From: Ryuthela nishihirai | Lineage: Eukaryota > Arthropoda > Arachnida > Araneae > Heptathelidae | Assembly: GCA_038380435.1 (NCBI GenBank) | Contig: JAWZYU010000004.1 | Span: 21,178,001-21,242,000 of the forward strand | Direction: 5' to 3' | DNA: 64,000 nucleotides | Part shown: in pieces, positions 18,171 through 29,894 of the stretch | Layout of the letters: each line of letters opens with the position of its first letter | Numbering within the stretch: the stretch's first letter is position 1 | Program-made: the position numbers and the translations under genes | Notes under the pieces: model-generated | Told to the model about the DNA's origin: nothing | What the model saw: only the letters and a program-made list of their open reading frames with translations | The model's database searches: none

Positions 18171-20577
18171 ACTCCCGTCAAGGCCGTTTAACCCTCAAGA
18201 GTGTTTTAATGTGCACACAATGGGCTAAATGACCAGGTCACAAAGGCCTCAAGGATTAAGAGAAAATTGAAGGATATCCACTGAGCAGCTGCCAGAAGAC
18301 ACTCCCGTCAAGGCCGTTTAACCTGAGTTAACCAAGGCCGTTTAACAAGAGTGTTTTAATCTGCACACAATGGGCTAAATAACCAGGTCACAAAGACCTC
18401 AAGGACTAAGATAAATTTGAAGGATATCCACTTGGCAGCTGCCAGAAGACACTCATATGAAGGACGTTTAACCATCAAGAGTGTTTTAATCTGCACACAA
18501 TGGGCTTAATGACCAGGTCACAAAGACCTCAAGGATTAAGAGAAAATTGAAGGATATCCACTGGGCAGCTGCCAGAAGACACTTCCGTCAAGGCCGTTTA
18601 ACCATCAAGAGTGTTTTAATCTGCACACAATGGGCTAAATAACCAGGTCACAAAGGCCTCAAGGATTAAGAGAAAATTGAAGGATATTCACTGGACAGCT
18701 GCCAGAAGACACTGCCGTCAAGGCCGTTTAACCGTCAAGAGTGTTTCAATGTTCACACAATGGGCTAAATAATCAGGTCACAAAGACCTCAAGGATTAAG
18801 AGAAAATTGAAGGATATCCACTGGGCAGCTGCCAGAAGACACTCCCGTCAAGGCCGTTTAACCGTCAAGAGTGTTTTAATGTGCACACAATGGGCTAAAT
18901 GACCAGGTCACAAAGACCTCAAGGATTAAGAGAAAATTGAAGGATATCCACTGGGCAGCTGCCAGAAGACACTCCCGTCAAGGCCGTTTAACCGTCAAGA
19001 GTGTTTTAATGTGCACACAATGGGCTAAATGACCAGGTCACAAAGACCTCAAGGATTAAGAGAAAATTGAAGGATATCCACTGGGCAGCTGCCAGAAGAC
19101 ACTCCCGTCAAGGCCGTTTAACCATCAAGAGTGTTTTAATCTGCACACAATGGGCTAAATAACCAGGTCACAAAGACCTCAAGGACTAAGATAAATTTGA
19201 AGGATATCCACTGGGCAGCTGCCAGAAGACACTCCCATGAAGGCCGTTTAACCATCAAGAGTGTTTTAATCTGCACACAATGGGCTTAATGACCAGGTCA
19301 CAAAGACTTCAAGGATTACGAGAAAATTGAAGAATATCCACTGGGCAGCTGCCAGAAGACACTCCCGTCAAGGCCGTTTAACCGTCAAGAGTGTTTTAAT
19401 GTGCACACAATGGGCTAAATAACCAGGTCACAAAGGCCTCAAGGATTAAGAGAAAATTGAAGGATATCCACTGGGCAGCTGCCAGAAGACACTCCCGTCA
19501 AGGCCGTTTAACCGTCAAGAGTGTTTTAATGTGCACACAATGGGCTAAATGACCAGGTCACAAAGACCTCAAGGATTAAGAGAAAATTGAAGGATATCCA
19601 CTGGGCAGCTGCCAGAAGACACTCCCGTCAAGGCCGTTTAACCATCAAGAGTGTTTTAATCTGCACACAATGGGCTAAATAACCAGGTCACAAAGACCTC
19701 AAGGACTAAGATAAATTTGAAGGATATCCACTGGGCAGCTGCCAGAAGACACTCCCATGAAGGCCGTTTAACCATCAAGAGTGTTTTAATCTGCACACAA
19801 TGGGCTTAATGACCAGGTCACAAAGACCTCAAGGATTACGAGAAAATTGAAGAATATCCACTGGGCAGCTGCCAGAAGACACTCCCGTCAAGGCCGTTTA
19901 ACCGTCAAGAGTGTTTTAATGTGCACACAATGGGCTAAATAACCAGGTCACAAAGGCCTCAAGGATTAAGAGAAAATTGAAGGATATCCACTGGGCAGCT
20001 GCCAGAAGACACTCCCGTCAAGGCCGTTTAACCGTCAAGAGTGTTTCAATGTGCACACAATGGGCTAAATAACCAGGTCACAAAGACCTCAAGGATTAAG
20101 AGAAAATTGAAGGATATCCACTGGGCAGCTGCCAGAAGACACTCCCGTCAAGGCCGTTTAACCGTCAAGAGTGTTTTAATGTGCACACAATGGGCTAAAT
20201 GACCAGGTCACAAAGACCTCAAGGATTAAGAGAAAATTGAAGGATATCCACTGGGCAGCTGCCAGAAGACACTCCCGTCAAGGCCGTTTAACCGTCAAGA
20301 GTGTTTTAATGTGCACACAATGGGCTAAATAACCAGGTCACAAAGGCCTCAAGGATTAAGAGAAAATTGAAGGATATCCACTGGGCAGCTGCCAGAAGAC
20401 ACTCCCGTCAAGGCCGTTTAACCGTCAAGAGTGTTTTAATGTGCACACAATGGGCTAAATGACCAGGTCACAAAGACCTCAAGGATTAAGAGAAAATTGA
20501 AGGATATCCACTAGGCAGCTGCCAGAAGACACTCCCGTCAAGGCCGTTTAAACGTCAAGATTGTTTTAATGTGCACA
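18171..20577. repeat. 130-bp satellite/minisatellite, 18 full units, SINE-A derived
   Basis: Units begin with ACTCCCGTCAAGGCCG at 18171, 18301, 18451 (after a 20-bp insertion), and then every 130 bp to 20401; a partial unit starts at 20531. The unit is an internal block of the SINE-A minus strand: the part from GCACACAATGGGCTAAAT through CAGCTG..GAAGAC to CGTCAAGGCCG..GTGTTTTAATGTGCACA. The joint falls on TGCACA, which occurs twice in intact SINE-A (after the tail T-run and before AGGGTATGG). 19101-19620 and 19621-20140 are almost identical 520-bp blocks of four units, a higher-order repeat. Confidence 0.97.
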
Positions 20578-20745
20578 CGGAGTCACGCAATCTTTCTAGA
20601 CTTTGGTGTCCCCTTTCTCACCGAGTTGCGGTGGAGGTTAATAATAATTGGCAGAAACAATTCTCATCGGGTGCCCAATTGGGACTCCAAACTGGGAACT
20701 GCAGATTACGTGCCTGGAGCACTATTTACTGAGCTAACCTCCCGA
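20578..20745 (-). mobile_element. Head of the ancestral SINE-A that gave rise to the satellite
   Basis: Immediately after the last partial unit the sequence continues collinearly as a diverged SINE-A: CACACGGAGTCACG, TGGTGTCCCCTTTCTCACCG, GGGACTCCAAACTGGGAACT, GCAGATTACGTGCCTGG, ACTGAGCTAACCTCCCG. So the array expanded inside one old insertion. Confidence 0.85.
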
Positions 20746-21497
20746 AAGAAATAATTTCTTCCACTCATCAATCGAAGTCAACGCAATGTCTGTGGTCGCA
20801 AAAATATCATCTCTCCTACATCACAACTTCCTTATTTTCTCTCGGAAATCCCAGATAGGACAGAAGAGAACACCACGTGACCAATGCGCTGTAGTCAGCC
20901 GCCATCCCCGCATGGAGCGAGATCTCCTAGTGATGGCGTGTGCTCGGAGGTCACGCAACTTCCATCGCTGCAGATGCAAAGATCGGGGAGAAATCGGCGA
21001 AGTAATTAGGGTCAGTCTTAGGGTGTGAACGTCTGCGGAAAGCAAACTGGAATTGGTCGCAGAAAAGTCAATGATTAGTCAGCGGTCAATCCATCGCTGC
21101 AGATCGAAAGAGATTAATCACGCGGGAGTTATATACTTTGGAACAGAGACTCAGTTCCAGACATTCAGAAATTCAACCTTGCTGATTACTTGTTAAAGCA
21201 AGTACATCTAAATCGAAGGTTTTCCTTCTACAAGAGCAAAATTCCGTCTAGAATGGTGGAATGAGTATTAAAGCTGAAAGGATTGTTTGGCTCTGAGGAA
21301 ATTCTCTCCCTCTCATCCTTAGGATCACATCGCAGGAATTCAATTAAACCAGCCCCTATAACTTCCGAGGCACTTTTAAATATTTCCGGTTATTTCCTAT
21401 GCCATGATCACTTTAGCAAATCTTTTTTATAAATACTGTTTAATTCAGTGTCTGATTAGTCCACCTAACATTAAAATGATCACTTTCCTTTCCAGAT
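20746..21497. other. Unique DNA, nothing firm
   Basis: CCATCGCTGCAGAT occurs at about 20963 and 21092, beside a GC-richer stretch 20870-21020. Overlapping frames on both strands look like chance ORFs. Confidence 0.4.
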
Positions 21498-21640
21498 GGG
21501 GGCGGGGGTGGCTCAGTCAACCTACGTGTCACGTGACACGAAGGTTGCCAGATCACTAATTTCTAAAAAAAAATCATTGCCAGATATTTTTTCTGAATTC
21601 TGTAATCAACCATAGTGTTCGGATATTTTTTGAGCGATTG
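21498..21640. mobile_element. SINE-A head fused to a Pal-1 half
   Basis: 21498-21518 is the first ~21 bp of a SINE-A head (GGGGGCGGGGGTGGCTCAG). At 21519 it switches to the right half of Pal-1, which runs to GAGCGATTG followed by TA 21641-21642. Both elements are incomplete at the junction. Confidence 0.85.
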
Positions 21641-21857
21641 TATAAAATCCTCCAATTCTAGTCCACTGGTTCAGATGTTTTTTCATGACCACATTATCCG
21701 CCACGAGAGATTAGCCGTAGCCGCATTAAAAAAAGCGAAATAAAATGAAATTCTAAGCGAATATGTACAGACTTGCAAAGTAAAGTTACATTGAATTTTG
21801 TTTTTCTCTTCAAAACATAAAATCTTTCATTTTTCCCTCTTAACAATATAATTAGTC

Positions 21858-22208
21858 GTTGTTGTTGTTGTTTTACCTCTGAGCGGCACTTTTTTGCACA
21901 CCATGGGCTAAATGGCCAGGTCACATCGATCCCAAAGACTCAGAGAAGGTTGGGGGAGGGGACCCGTCAAGGCCATCCAGCGTGTTCTTTAACGTGCACA
22001 GGGTATGGCTCTCCCACACACGGGGCCACGGCTTAACCTCCCATCCGATGGACGGCGGCCTTTCCAAGCCCATCGGTGTCCCCTACTGACTGTGGGCAGG
22101 GCGGGGAATTTTGCGGATATAAATCTCAACGCTGACCCAGCTGGGACTCGAACCTGGGAACTATAGATTACGAGCCTGGCGCGCTACCGACTGAGCCACC
22201 CCCGCCCC
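21858..22208 (-). mobile_element. SINE-A copy with internal deletion
   Basis: Perfect 12-bp TSD ATATAATTAGTC at 21846-21857 and 22209-22220. Lacks ~37 bp between GGGGACCC and GTCAAGGCC. The tail is GTTGTTGTTGTTG rather than AACCC units. Confidence 0.95.
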
Positions 22209-22220
22209 ATATAATTAGTC

Positions 22221-22745
22221 AATCATCATTAAATTCTCAGACTGTGTACGGACATCATACTTTATAAGTCTTTGGTTCAAGTAAATGCTTTTCTAATGAA
22301 ACTACAAATGCTATAAATATTATTATAATTTGAATATATATATGTATTTATGCATTTGTTTGAAAATGTTCTTTATCGTGAATAATTTTCATGATAGGAA
22401 AAAATTATTAATAATACTTTTTTCAATTTCATTTATTGAAATTTTCTCCTGACCTCACTTTCGAAACATTATTCTGGATTTTGATTTGCTATTTAACGTC
22501 TTAACAGGAACATTATCCTTCGTCTCAATTCTTTCCTTTCGTGTTAAATATTCAGAAATAATGCAGAAAAACTCTAGAAATATGTTTCAGTAGATGGAAG
22601 CTCTCAGTGCTAATGCTGCGGTTTCTCTAATGATCATCGTTAAACTTTTCGCAGCATTCTATCCTTTTCGATTATTAGAATCAAAATACTCGGATTGGAA
22701 TAGCTGAAAAAAAAAATCATTCCCATTTTTCTAAATCAAAAGAGG
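22221..22745. other. AT-rich DNA, nothing recognised
   Basis: No protein-like ORF or family repeat seen. Confidence 0.4.
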
Positions 22746-22746
22746 G

Positions 22747-23125
22747 TGAGGTTGTTTTACCTCTGAGCGGCATTTTTTTGTACACAATGGGCTAAATGGC
22801 CAGGTCACAAGGACTCCGAAGGCTCAGAGAAGGTTGGAGGAGGGGACCGAATGGACAGCTGTTAGGAAACAGATGGTAGCCTCCCGTCAAGGCCATACAG
22901 CGTGTTCTTTAACGTGCACAGGGTGTGACTCTCCTGCACACGGAGCCACGTTTTAACGCCCCATCCAAGGGACGGCGGCTTTTCCAAGCCCATCGGTGTC
23001 CCTTACTGACCGTAGGTAGGGCAGAGGTTTTGTGGGCATAAAGCTCAACGCTGGCCCAGCTGGAACTCGAACCAGGAAACTGCATATTACCAGCTTGGCG
23101 CTATCGACTGAGCCATCCCCGCCCT
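22747..23125 (-). mobile_element. SINE-A, diverged subfamily copy
   Basis: Shares GTACACAATGGGC, GGAGGAGGGGACCGAATGGACAGCTGTTAGGAAACAG-type changes with the copy at 24.2 kb, marking an older subfamily. Confidence 0.88.
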
Positions 23126-23339
23126 ATCAAAGTAGCAGTTGATGAAGTTTTCCTTTTCTAATTATTTCTTTCACTCAGATAAAATAAAAACTCTTGTTTC
23201 TTAGGAATGGGAGAACTATCAATTTCAGTTTTCAGATTAAAATGTTTCGCGACATTTTTCTGCAAAAGCCATTAGAACGAGAGTTTGGTCATTTATCTTT
23301 AGTTTTCTTATTTTGGCTTTAAATTCTTGGTTTGTCCAT

Positions 23340-23590
23340 GTTTCCGTATGCATAATTATAGATTGGTGAATAGGATTATGAACAGCGTGCCTAAAGGCCA
23401 GAAAGAGGGAGAGACCTAGGATGCGGTGGGCAGACAATGTCAAACAGGACCTTGTTAGAATTGGTGTGCAGTGGCCAGATGCAACAGATGTAGCTCAAGA
23501 CAGATATGCTTGGATAACTAAATTGCACGGTCTGATTGGACTTCCGCATCTCATGGCTGCTTGAGGATGATGATGATGCTAGTTACGGTG
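23340..23590 (+). pseudogene. LINE reverse-transcriptase C-terminal fragment
   Basis: The plus strand reads 'MRWADNVKQDLVRIGVQWPD', 'AQDRYAWITKLHGL' and ends at TGA followed by GATGATGATGATG. The 'GRP..RW.D.VK.DL' and 'A.DR..W' pattern with terminal GAT repeats is the familiar 3' end of an endonuclease/RT LINE. Only the last ~60 codons are present. Confidence 0.75.
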
Positions 23591-23763
23591 AAATAGGACA
23601 GTAGCCGGGATGCAACGTTTCCTCAACATTAAATTCAGAAATTCAAACATGTTCTACTACCTCTTTATAGCTGAAGATAAATGTCGAACTGTAAACGTAA
23701 TTAGAACTTCAAAGAATGAGATTTGGCTAAAATATTTATTAATTCGAATTGAACTTCGCGTTT

Positions 23764-24140
23764 GGTTGTTTTACTTCTCAGCGGCACTTTTTTTCACACA
23801 ATGGGCTAAATGGCCAGGTCATAAGGACCCAATGTCTCAGAGAAAATTGAAGGAAGGAAACCCACTACCCGTCTAATAGGAAAAGATTCTGTTAGGAGAC
23901 AGATTCAAGACCATCCAGGGCGTGTTCTTTCAGTGCGCAGGGTGTGATTCTCCTGCACACAGATCCGTGGTTTAACGTCCCATTCAACAAGCGGTGACCT
24001 TTCTAGCCCATCGGTGTATCATTTATCACCGAGAGTAAAGTGAGGATTAGAAGAGATAAGTCTCAACGCTGTCATAATTGAAACTCGAACCTGAAAACTG
24101 CAGATTTTGAACCTTGAACGCTCATTCCCTGAAAATGATC
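23764..24140 (-). mobile_element. SINE-A, old diverged copy
   Basis: Tail TTGTTTTACTTCTCAGCGGCAC and body recognisable throughout, with many changes and a decayed head near 24075-24130. Confidence 0.8.
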
Positions 24141-24221
24141 ACGAAAGAGAGAAATGGAAATTCTGAAATATAAGCATACACGATTCCTACGCACAACTTC
24201 TCGTGCCTACCAATCTCAGTT

Positions 24222-24816
24222 GGGTGTTGGGTTGTTTTCCCTCTGAGCGGCACTTTTTTGCACACAATGGGCTAAATGGTCAAGTCACAAGGACTCCGAA
24301 GGCTCAGAGAAGGTTGGAGGAGGGGACCGAATGGACAGCTGTTAGGAAACAGATGGTAGCCTCCCGTCAAGGCCATACAGCGTGTTCTTTAACGTGCACA
24401 GGGTATGACTCTCCTGCACACGGAGCCACGTTTTAACGCCCCATCCAAGGGACGGCGGCTTTTCCAAGCCCGTCGGTGTCCCTTACTGACCGTAGTAAAT
24501 GGGCAGGTCACAAGGACTCCTAAGGCTCAGAGAAAAACACTCGACAAAGAACACACTAGATGGCCTTGATGGGAATCAAGGCCATCTAGTGTGTTCTTTA
24601 TCGTGCACAGGGTATAGCTCTCCCGCACATGGAGCCACGGCTTAACGTCCCATCCGACGGACGGCGGCCTTTCCAAGTCCATCGGTGTCCCTTACTGACC
24701 GTGGGCAGGGCGGTAAGTTTTGCGGAGATAAATCTGAACGTTTACCCAGCTGGGTCTCGAACCTGGGAACTGCAGATTACGAGCCTGGCGCGCTACCGAC
24801 TAAGCCACCCCCGCCC
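24222..24816 (-). mobile_element. Rearranged SINE-A composite with a 25-bp palindrome
   Basis: An older-subfamily copy runs to about 24500, then a second partial body, a perfect inverted repeat (arms 24546-24570 and 24575-24599, 4-nt spacer), and a young-type body and head to 24816. Total ~595 bp instead of ~385. Confidence 0.88.
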
Positions 24817-24954
24817 CACCAATCTCATTTTCCTTCAGGCAAGTAAAGTGGATACATACAGGAAACGTTTTCCAGACTATACGACTTAAACTATTATATA
24901 TATTCCAAATCCTTTCGATGAACATTATTCGTAAAGGTTTCAGAAACAGAGAAT

Positions 24955-25120
24955 GACCTTGAATGCGGTGTGTCAATGTCAAACAAAATCTTGTTAGAAT
25001 TCTCCTCTGGTGTCCAAATGTAGCAGGTGTAACACAACAGAGACTTGGTTGCAGAACTAAATTCCACAGTCTGGTCTGACCACCGTAGTCTATGGATGCT
25101 TGAGGATTGTGTGTGTGTTT
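24955..25120 (+). pseudogene. LINE C-terminal fragment, decayed
   Basis: Same segment as at 23.4 kb (TGCGGTG..CAATGTCAAACAAAATCTTGTTAGAATT, GCTTGAGGAT then GT repeats) with frameshifts. Confidence 0.65.
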
Positions 25121-25615
25121 ATCTATATATGTCTGTGTGACGGACTTCCGCAGTCCATCGATTCCTAAATATTTCATTTTTGTATGTATGTAATTTGCTT
25201 TAGGAAGAAGAAATATTTTTTTTGCTTTCCATTATTAATTAGTATTATTATAACGGTTAATTTTCTATTAAGTTCAGTAACCAAGTGATTTAGGCTCAAT
25301 TTTTTGTTTATTCACCAATTCTCTCAGTAAAACATGATCAACTTTATTTATTGCAATTTCGCCACATTTCTAAATTTGTTTACAGTTTATTGGTTCACTG
25401 CTTAATAATGAACATGGGTTTATTACAAGAGTTTATAGTATAACCTATTATACGAAGTGAAATTTAAGGTCATTATCATAAAATATATTGCTTTTTTCCG
25501 AAGATTCGGAGTCCCCATTGGAAGTCATTGCGCCGCCATTTAGGGAGCACTATTCCGTTTGGAACCACGAATTTAAAACACAAGGTATGCAATTACCCGT
25601 ATTTCCTTTTAGTTT
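25121..25615. other. AT-rich DNA, nothing recognised
   Basis: No family repeat or protein-like frame. Confidence 0.4.
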
Positions 25616-26013
25616 GGGGCGGGGGCGGGGGTGGCTCAGTCGGTAGCGCGCCAGGCTCGTAATCTGTACTTCCCAGGTTCGAGTCCCCCAGCTGGGTCAG
25701 CGTTGAGATTTATCTCCGCAAAATTCCCCGCCTTGCCCACGGTCAGTAGGGGACACCGATGGGCTTGGAAAGGCCGCCGTCCGTCGGATGGGACGTTAAG
25801 CCGTGGCCCCGTGTGCGGGAGAGCCATACCCTGTGCACGTTAAAGAACACGCTGGATGGCCTTGACGGGAGACTACCATCTGTCTCCCAAAAGCTGTTCC
25901 AGTGGGTCCCCTCCCCCAACCTTCTCTGAGCCTTCGGGGTCCATGTGACCTGGTCATTTAGCCCATGGTGTGCAAAAAAGTGCCGCTCAGAGGTAAAACA
26001 ACCCAACCCAACC
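25616..26013 (+). mobile_element. SINE-A copy
   Basis: Head has a duplicated GGGGCGG. Flanks CTTTTAGTTT and CTTTTGGTTT are a near-identical TSD. Confidence 0.95.
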
Positions 26014-28640
26014 CTTTTGGTTTCGTTTCATACACTCGGGCATCTCCAGTATCTGATACTCCGCATTTGCGGCGGTTCTAACCGAGAATTAATTGTTTAA
26101 AATCCGAACAGATAAACTCGAATTTTCGATCTTTTCGAAGGTTCGACATAACGCCATCTTTGAGTTACCAATTTTCAGACTCGGCGGAGAGACTGCTAGT
26201 CATTGCGAACAACTCGATGGATTTTTTTTTTTTTCACAGCGACAGAAAATTAAACTAAATTTTTTAGAAAATCGAAAAAGGGAATAATTTGCTAATCAAT
26301 TGATCATTATGCATTGATTTTTGAAATCGTACTGAAACCTTAGTCACTGCAATAAAGTATTTAAATCCCGTGCGAAATACTTGTCAATTCGAGACGGAGA
26401 GAATTGAAAAGCAAAACTTTTTGTGCGAATTTCGCCATAGATAATTTTATTATTAACATGATGTGATATTTTCTATTAAAAAAACTGATAATACTTCTAA
26501 AGCAAAACACATTTGTTAAAGTTTCTTTCTCTACTATACAGAAATTTTGAAGAGAAATTATTTTAGTAACTGGGATTATAGAGTTCAAATAAAATTCGTT
26601 AAAGCTTTGGACTCAATATATACTGAACTCTCTAGGACTCCAAGTTTTAATTGAAAATATTAATTTTAAATAATTTGGCTAGAGAAAAAAAAACGATAAC
26701 TATTCCGACTTCAGACCTCTGATATATAGAATTTTAATCATCTATAACTGAATTTGCTCCGGAACATTTATTTGGCATCTGATCTAGAAATGCAGTCAAT
26801 TGCCAAAGTAGTGTTTTGTAGCGAAACCTTGGCGACTAACTGACACGCCAAACGCTAACTGCTTCAGTTATGAGGTCTTACCTCAAGCAATGAAGAGTTT
26901 ATCTTTCAAATCTAAAATTGCTTCTACATGACAGGAACAATCACGTTTTCACGTAAAACAGCACTCGAGAAAGTGATGTTCAATGTCCCTTGAATTTCTC
27001 CACAGAAATGCTATTCATTATCTCTTCTCTTACTGTAATGGATCTTTTGTAATTATAGTCATCAAGAAGGCAACATCACACAAAGCGCGCAGATTTCTGC
27101 ACACCTCGAACTCGCGAAGTCTCGCATGTCTGAACTAACCGCATTTTCCCATTCTTAAGGTGTCATCCTAAGATATTAATTGCAGTGTACCCATCGCTGC
27201 AGCCATGGGAGTCGCTCCGCTGCATTCGGCAGGTCCGCACTAGGTTGCCCATAATTCCATTTGCCATTCGCCCCCTAGTGGCCGCGCAACCACTATTCTG
27301 GTCCAACTGTTCCAGTAATTACCAGCACCAACATCGCCGACTCTCCCGTCCGCACACCGAATTACCACATCAAGACAGACCTCGGAGTCAGTCTATGCCT
27401 CTAACAATCCCTTCTGCGGGATGAGGAGGAGATATGCCGTATCTCGGAAGTGAGATGGAGCAGAATATCTCTGATGGACGTGGCAACAACAGAACAATGT
27501 GACGTCTGCAGAAAGAGAGAGGGGATGCTGCGGATCTGGACTGATGCCAAAGATAGAACGAAACAGCTGTGTTATCTCGCCTTACATGGTCGAAGCAAAC
27601 AAAACGACATTGCATCTGAAGATGAAGCAACCTGCAGAAGGACCGACCACTGATGAAATGTGCTTTGTCTGCAGAGAACCTCATGGACTTTTAATCTAAC
27701 ATGTAATTATCTTAACTGATGAAAATATACATTTCAGAGAGGCTCATGATTGTAACATTTGAGAAATATAATTGGAAATTGCTATTCACTTTTCGTTTAA
27801 TTGTTCACTATTTATTGATTTTTTTTTGTATTGGCTTGTGTACCGAGTGATTATTTAGGGTTAACGAAAAGCTAATCCCAAGTAATTTCTGCACTAAGTT
27901 ATTAATTTATCATTCAAAACTAGGAGAAACAGGGGTATTTAATGCGATACTTTTTGTTAAAGAAAGGACTTCAACCCTAAAATGCAATAAATAAGACGAA
28001 AAATTTAAAATCTTTCTGTCTCATTGCAGTAATCAATTACTTAGATATCAATAGTCTGACTTCGACGTAAATGCAGTGTAGCTTCAAGTGCAAGAGCATT
28101 CATCACTCCACTCACTAATCGTATTCAGACCCCATTTCGCAACAGCGCGATAAACTCTCTGCAACGAAATCTCGATAATTCATTTACTAAATTACACGCT
28201 TCTCCTCTTAATCCTGACACTGGTTGGATCGTATTGCTATTAATCTTAGACGCTAATGAAGCGTTGCAGCTGCATTTATAATGAATCGGTGATTCCTATG
28301 TTCAACCAAACTATTCGATTAGATAAAATCGTTCAGCGGTAACTGTTGGTGAAAGAGAGGTTTCTTGATATGAACACTACATGCCAGAGATTTCGTCGTT
28401 GGCTGCCATTTTGTAATACTATTTATTTCTCATTTATTTTGTTTATGAAACTGTAACAAATTCAGGGAAGTATTTCCTTATAGAGACCCGTTAACTGGGG
28501 CAGTTGTTCTCAAAATTAGCCCAGTAAATCACAGGAATATGTTTTCACCACCCGACAGTAATTCTAGAAAGCTTTAAACTTTCTTTAATATTTCCTGCGA
28601 ACAGATGCATTATTTTATTAAACATTGGACACTTGAATGA
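26014..28640. other. Longest repeat-poor stretch, no gene recognised
   Basis: About 2.6 kb free of the named families. 27060-27700 is GC-richer and 27420-27700 holds overlapping frames on both strands (e.g. plus 27450-27653), none resembling a known protein. 28080-28290 has homeodomain-type TAAT sites and looks non-random, but there is no proof of function. Confidence 0.4.
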
Positions 28641-29424
28641 GGGGCGGGGTGGCTCAGTCGGTAGCGCGCCAGGCTCGTAATCTGTAGTTCCCAGGTTCGA
28701 GTCCCAGCTGGGTCAGCGTTGAGATTTATCTCCGCAAAATTCCCCGCCCTGCCCACGGTCAGTAGGGGACACCGATGGGCTTGTAAAGGCCGCCGTCCGT
28801 CGGATGGGACGTTAAGCCGTGACCTCGTGTGCGGGAGAGCCATACCCTGTGCACGTTGAAGAACACGCTGGGTGGCCTTGACGGGAGGCTACCATCTGTC
28901 TCACAACAGCTGTTCCAGTGGGTCCCCTCCCCCAACCTTCTCTGAGCCTTCGGGGTCCATGTGACTTGGCCATTTAGCCCATGGTGTGCAAAAAAGTGCC
29001 GCTCAGAGGGTTGGGTTGTTTTACCTCTGAGCGGCACTTTTTTGCACACCAAGGGCTAAATGGCCAGGTCACATGGACCCCGAAGGCTCAGAGAAGGTTG
29101 GGGGAGGGGACCCACTGGAACAGCTGTTGGGAGACAGATGGTAGCCTCCCGTCAAGGCCATCCAGCGTGTTCTTTAACGTGCACAGGGTATGGCTCTCCC
29201 ACACAGGGGGCCACGGCTTAACGTCCCATCCGACGGACGGCGGCCTTTACAAGCCCATCGGTGTCCCCTACTGACCGTGGGCAGGGCGGGGAATTTTGCG
29301 GAGATAAATCTCAACGCTGACTCAGCTGGGACTCGAACCTGGGAACTACAGATTACGAGCCTGGCGCGCTACCGACTGAGCCACCCCCGCCCCTCCGCTC
29401 AGAGGTAAAACAACCCAACAACAA
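28641..29424 (+). mobile_element. SINE-A copy interrupted by another SINE-A
   Basis: The outer copy occupies 28641-29009 and 29406-29424. A second SINE-A was inserted in its tail at CCGCTCAGAGG. Confidence 0.93.
29010..29394 (-). mobile_element. SINE-A inserted tail-to-tail into SINE-A
   Basis: TSD CCGCTCAGAGG at 28999-29009 and 29395-29405, i.e. cut from the host SINE itself. The two copies form a ~370-bp inverted repeat with almost no spacer. Confidence 0.95.
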
Positions 29425-29429
29425 CAACA

Positions 29430-29581
29430 GCATGCGGAGGCCTATCCAAAATCATAAGTATCCCCTTTCTGACAGAGGTCAAGTGGGAGTTGGAGGAAAT
29501 AAATCTCAGCGCTGACACAGGTGGCGCTCTAACCTGGGAACTGATGATTAGCCTGACGCGTTACCTGTTGAGTCTTCCCCC
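29430..29581 (-). mobile_element. Old SINE-A head fragment
   Basis: Diverged match to the head half: GGAGGCCTATCC, ATAAATCTCAGCGCTGACAC, AACCTGGGAACTGATGATTAGCCTG. Confidence 0.65.
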
Positions 29582-29599
29582 CTTTGTGTAAAGAGACAC

Positions 29600-29855
29600 T
29601 GTATTGGTTTGGCCATCTTGCTCGTATGGATAACAACAGATTAGCGAACAAAGTTATGAACAGTTTGCTTAAAATCCGCAGAAAAAGATTAACCTAGGAT
29701 GCGATTGGACAACGTCAAACAAGATCTTGTTAGCATTGGCCTGCAATGTCCTAATCCAAAACTTGTAGAAAAGGATAGACGCGTATTGATTAAATTGCAT
29801 AGTGTAATTAACCTTCATAGTTGCTTTAGGATCATGTATGTATTTCAATAGGGCA
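29600..29855 (+). pseudogene. LINE C-terminal fragment, decayed
   Basis: 'WFGHLARMDNNRLANKVMNS' is followed by frameshifted sequence matching the 23.4 kb fragment ('LRW.NVKQDLV' equivalent near 29700). Longer at its 5' side than the other two fragments. Confidence 0.7.
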
Positions 29856-29894
29856 TAAATAATAATCCAATTAAAAATATTTAAACGAAGGAAA

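Noticed and set aside
18171..20577. CRISPR array
   Set aside because: Units are contiguous 130-bp repeats without unique spacers, in a eukaryotic sequence, and derive from a SINE.
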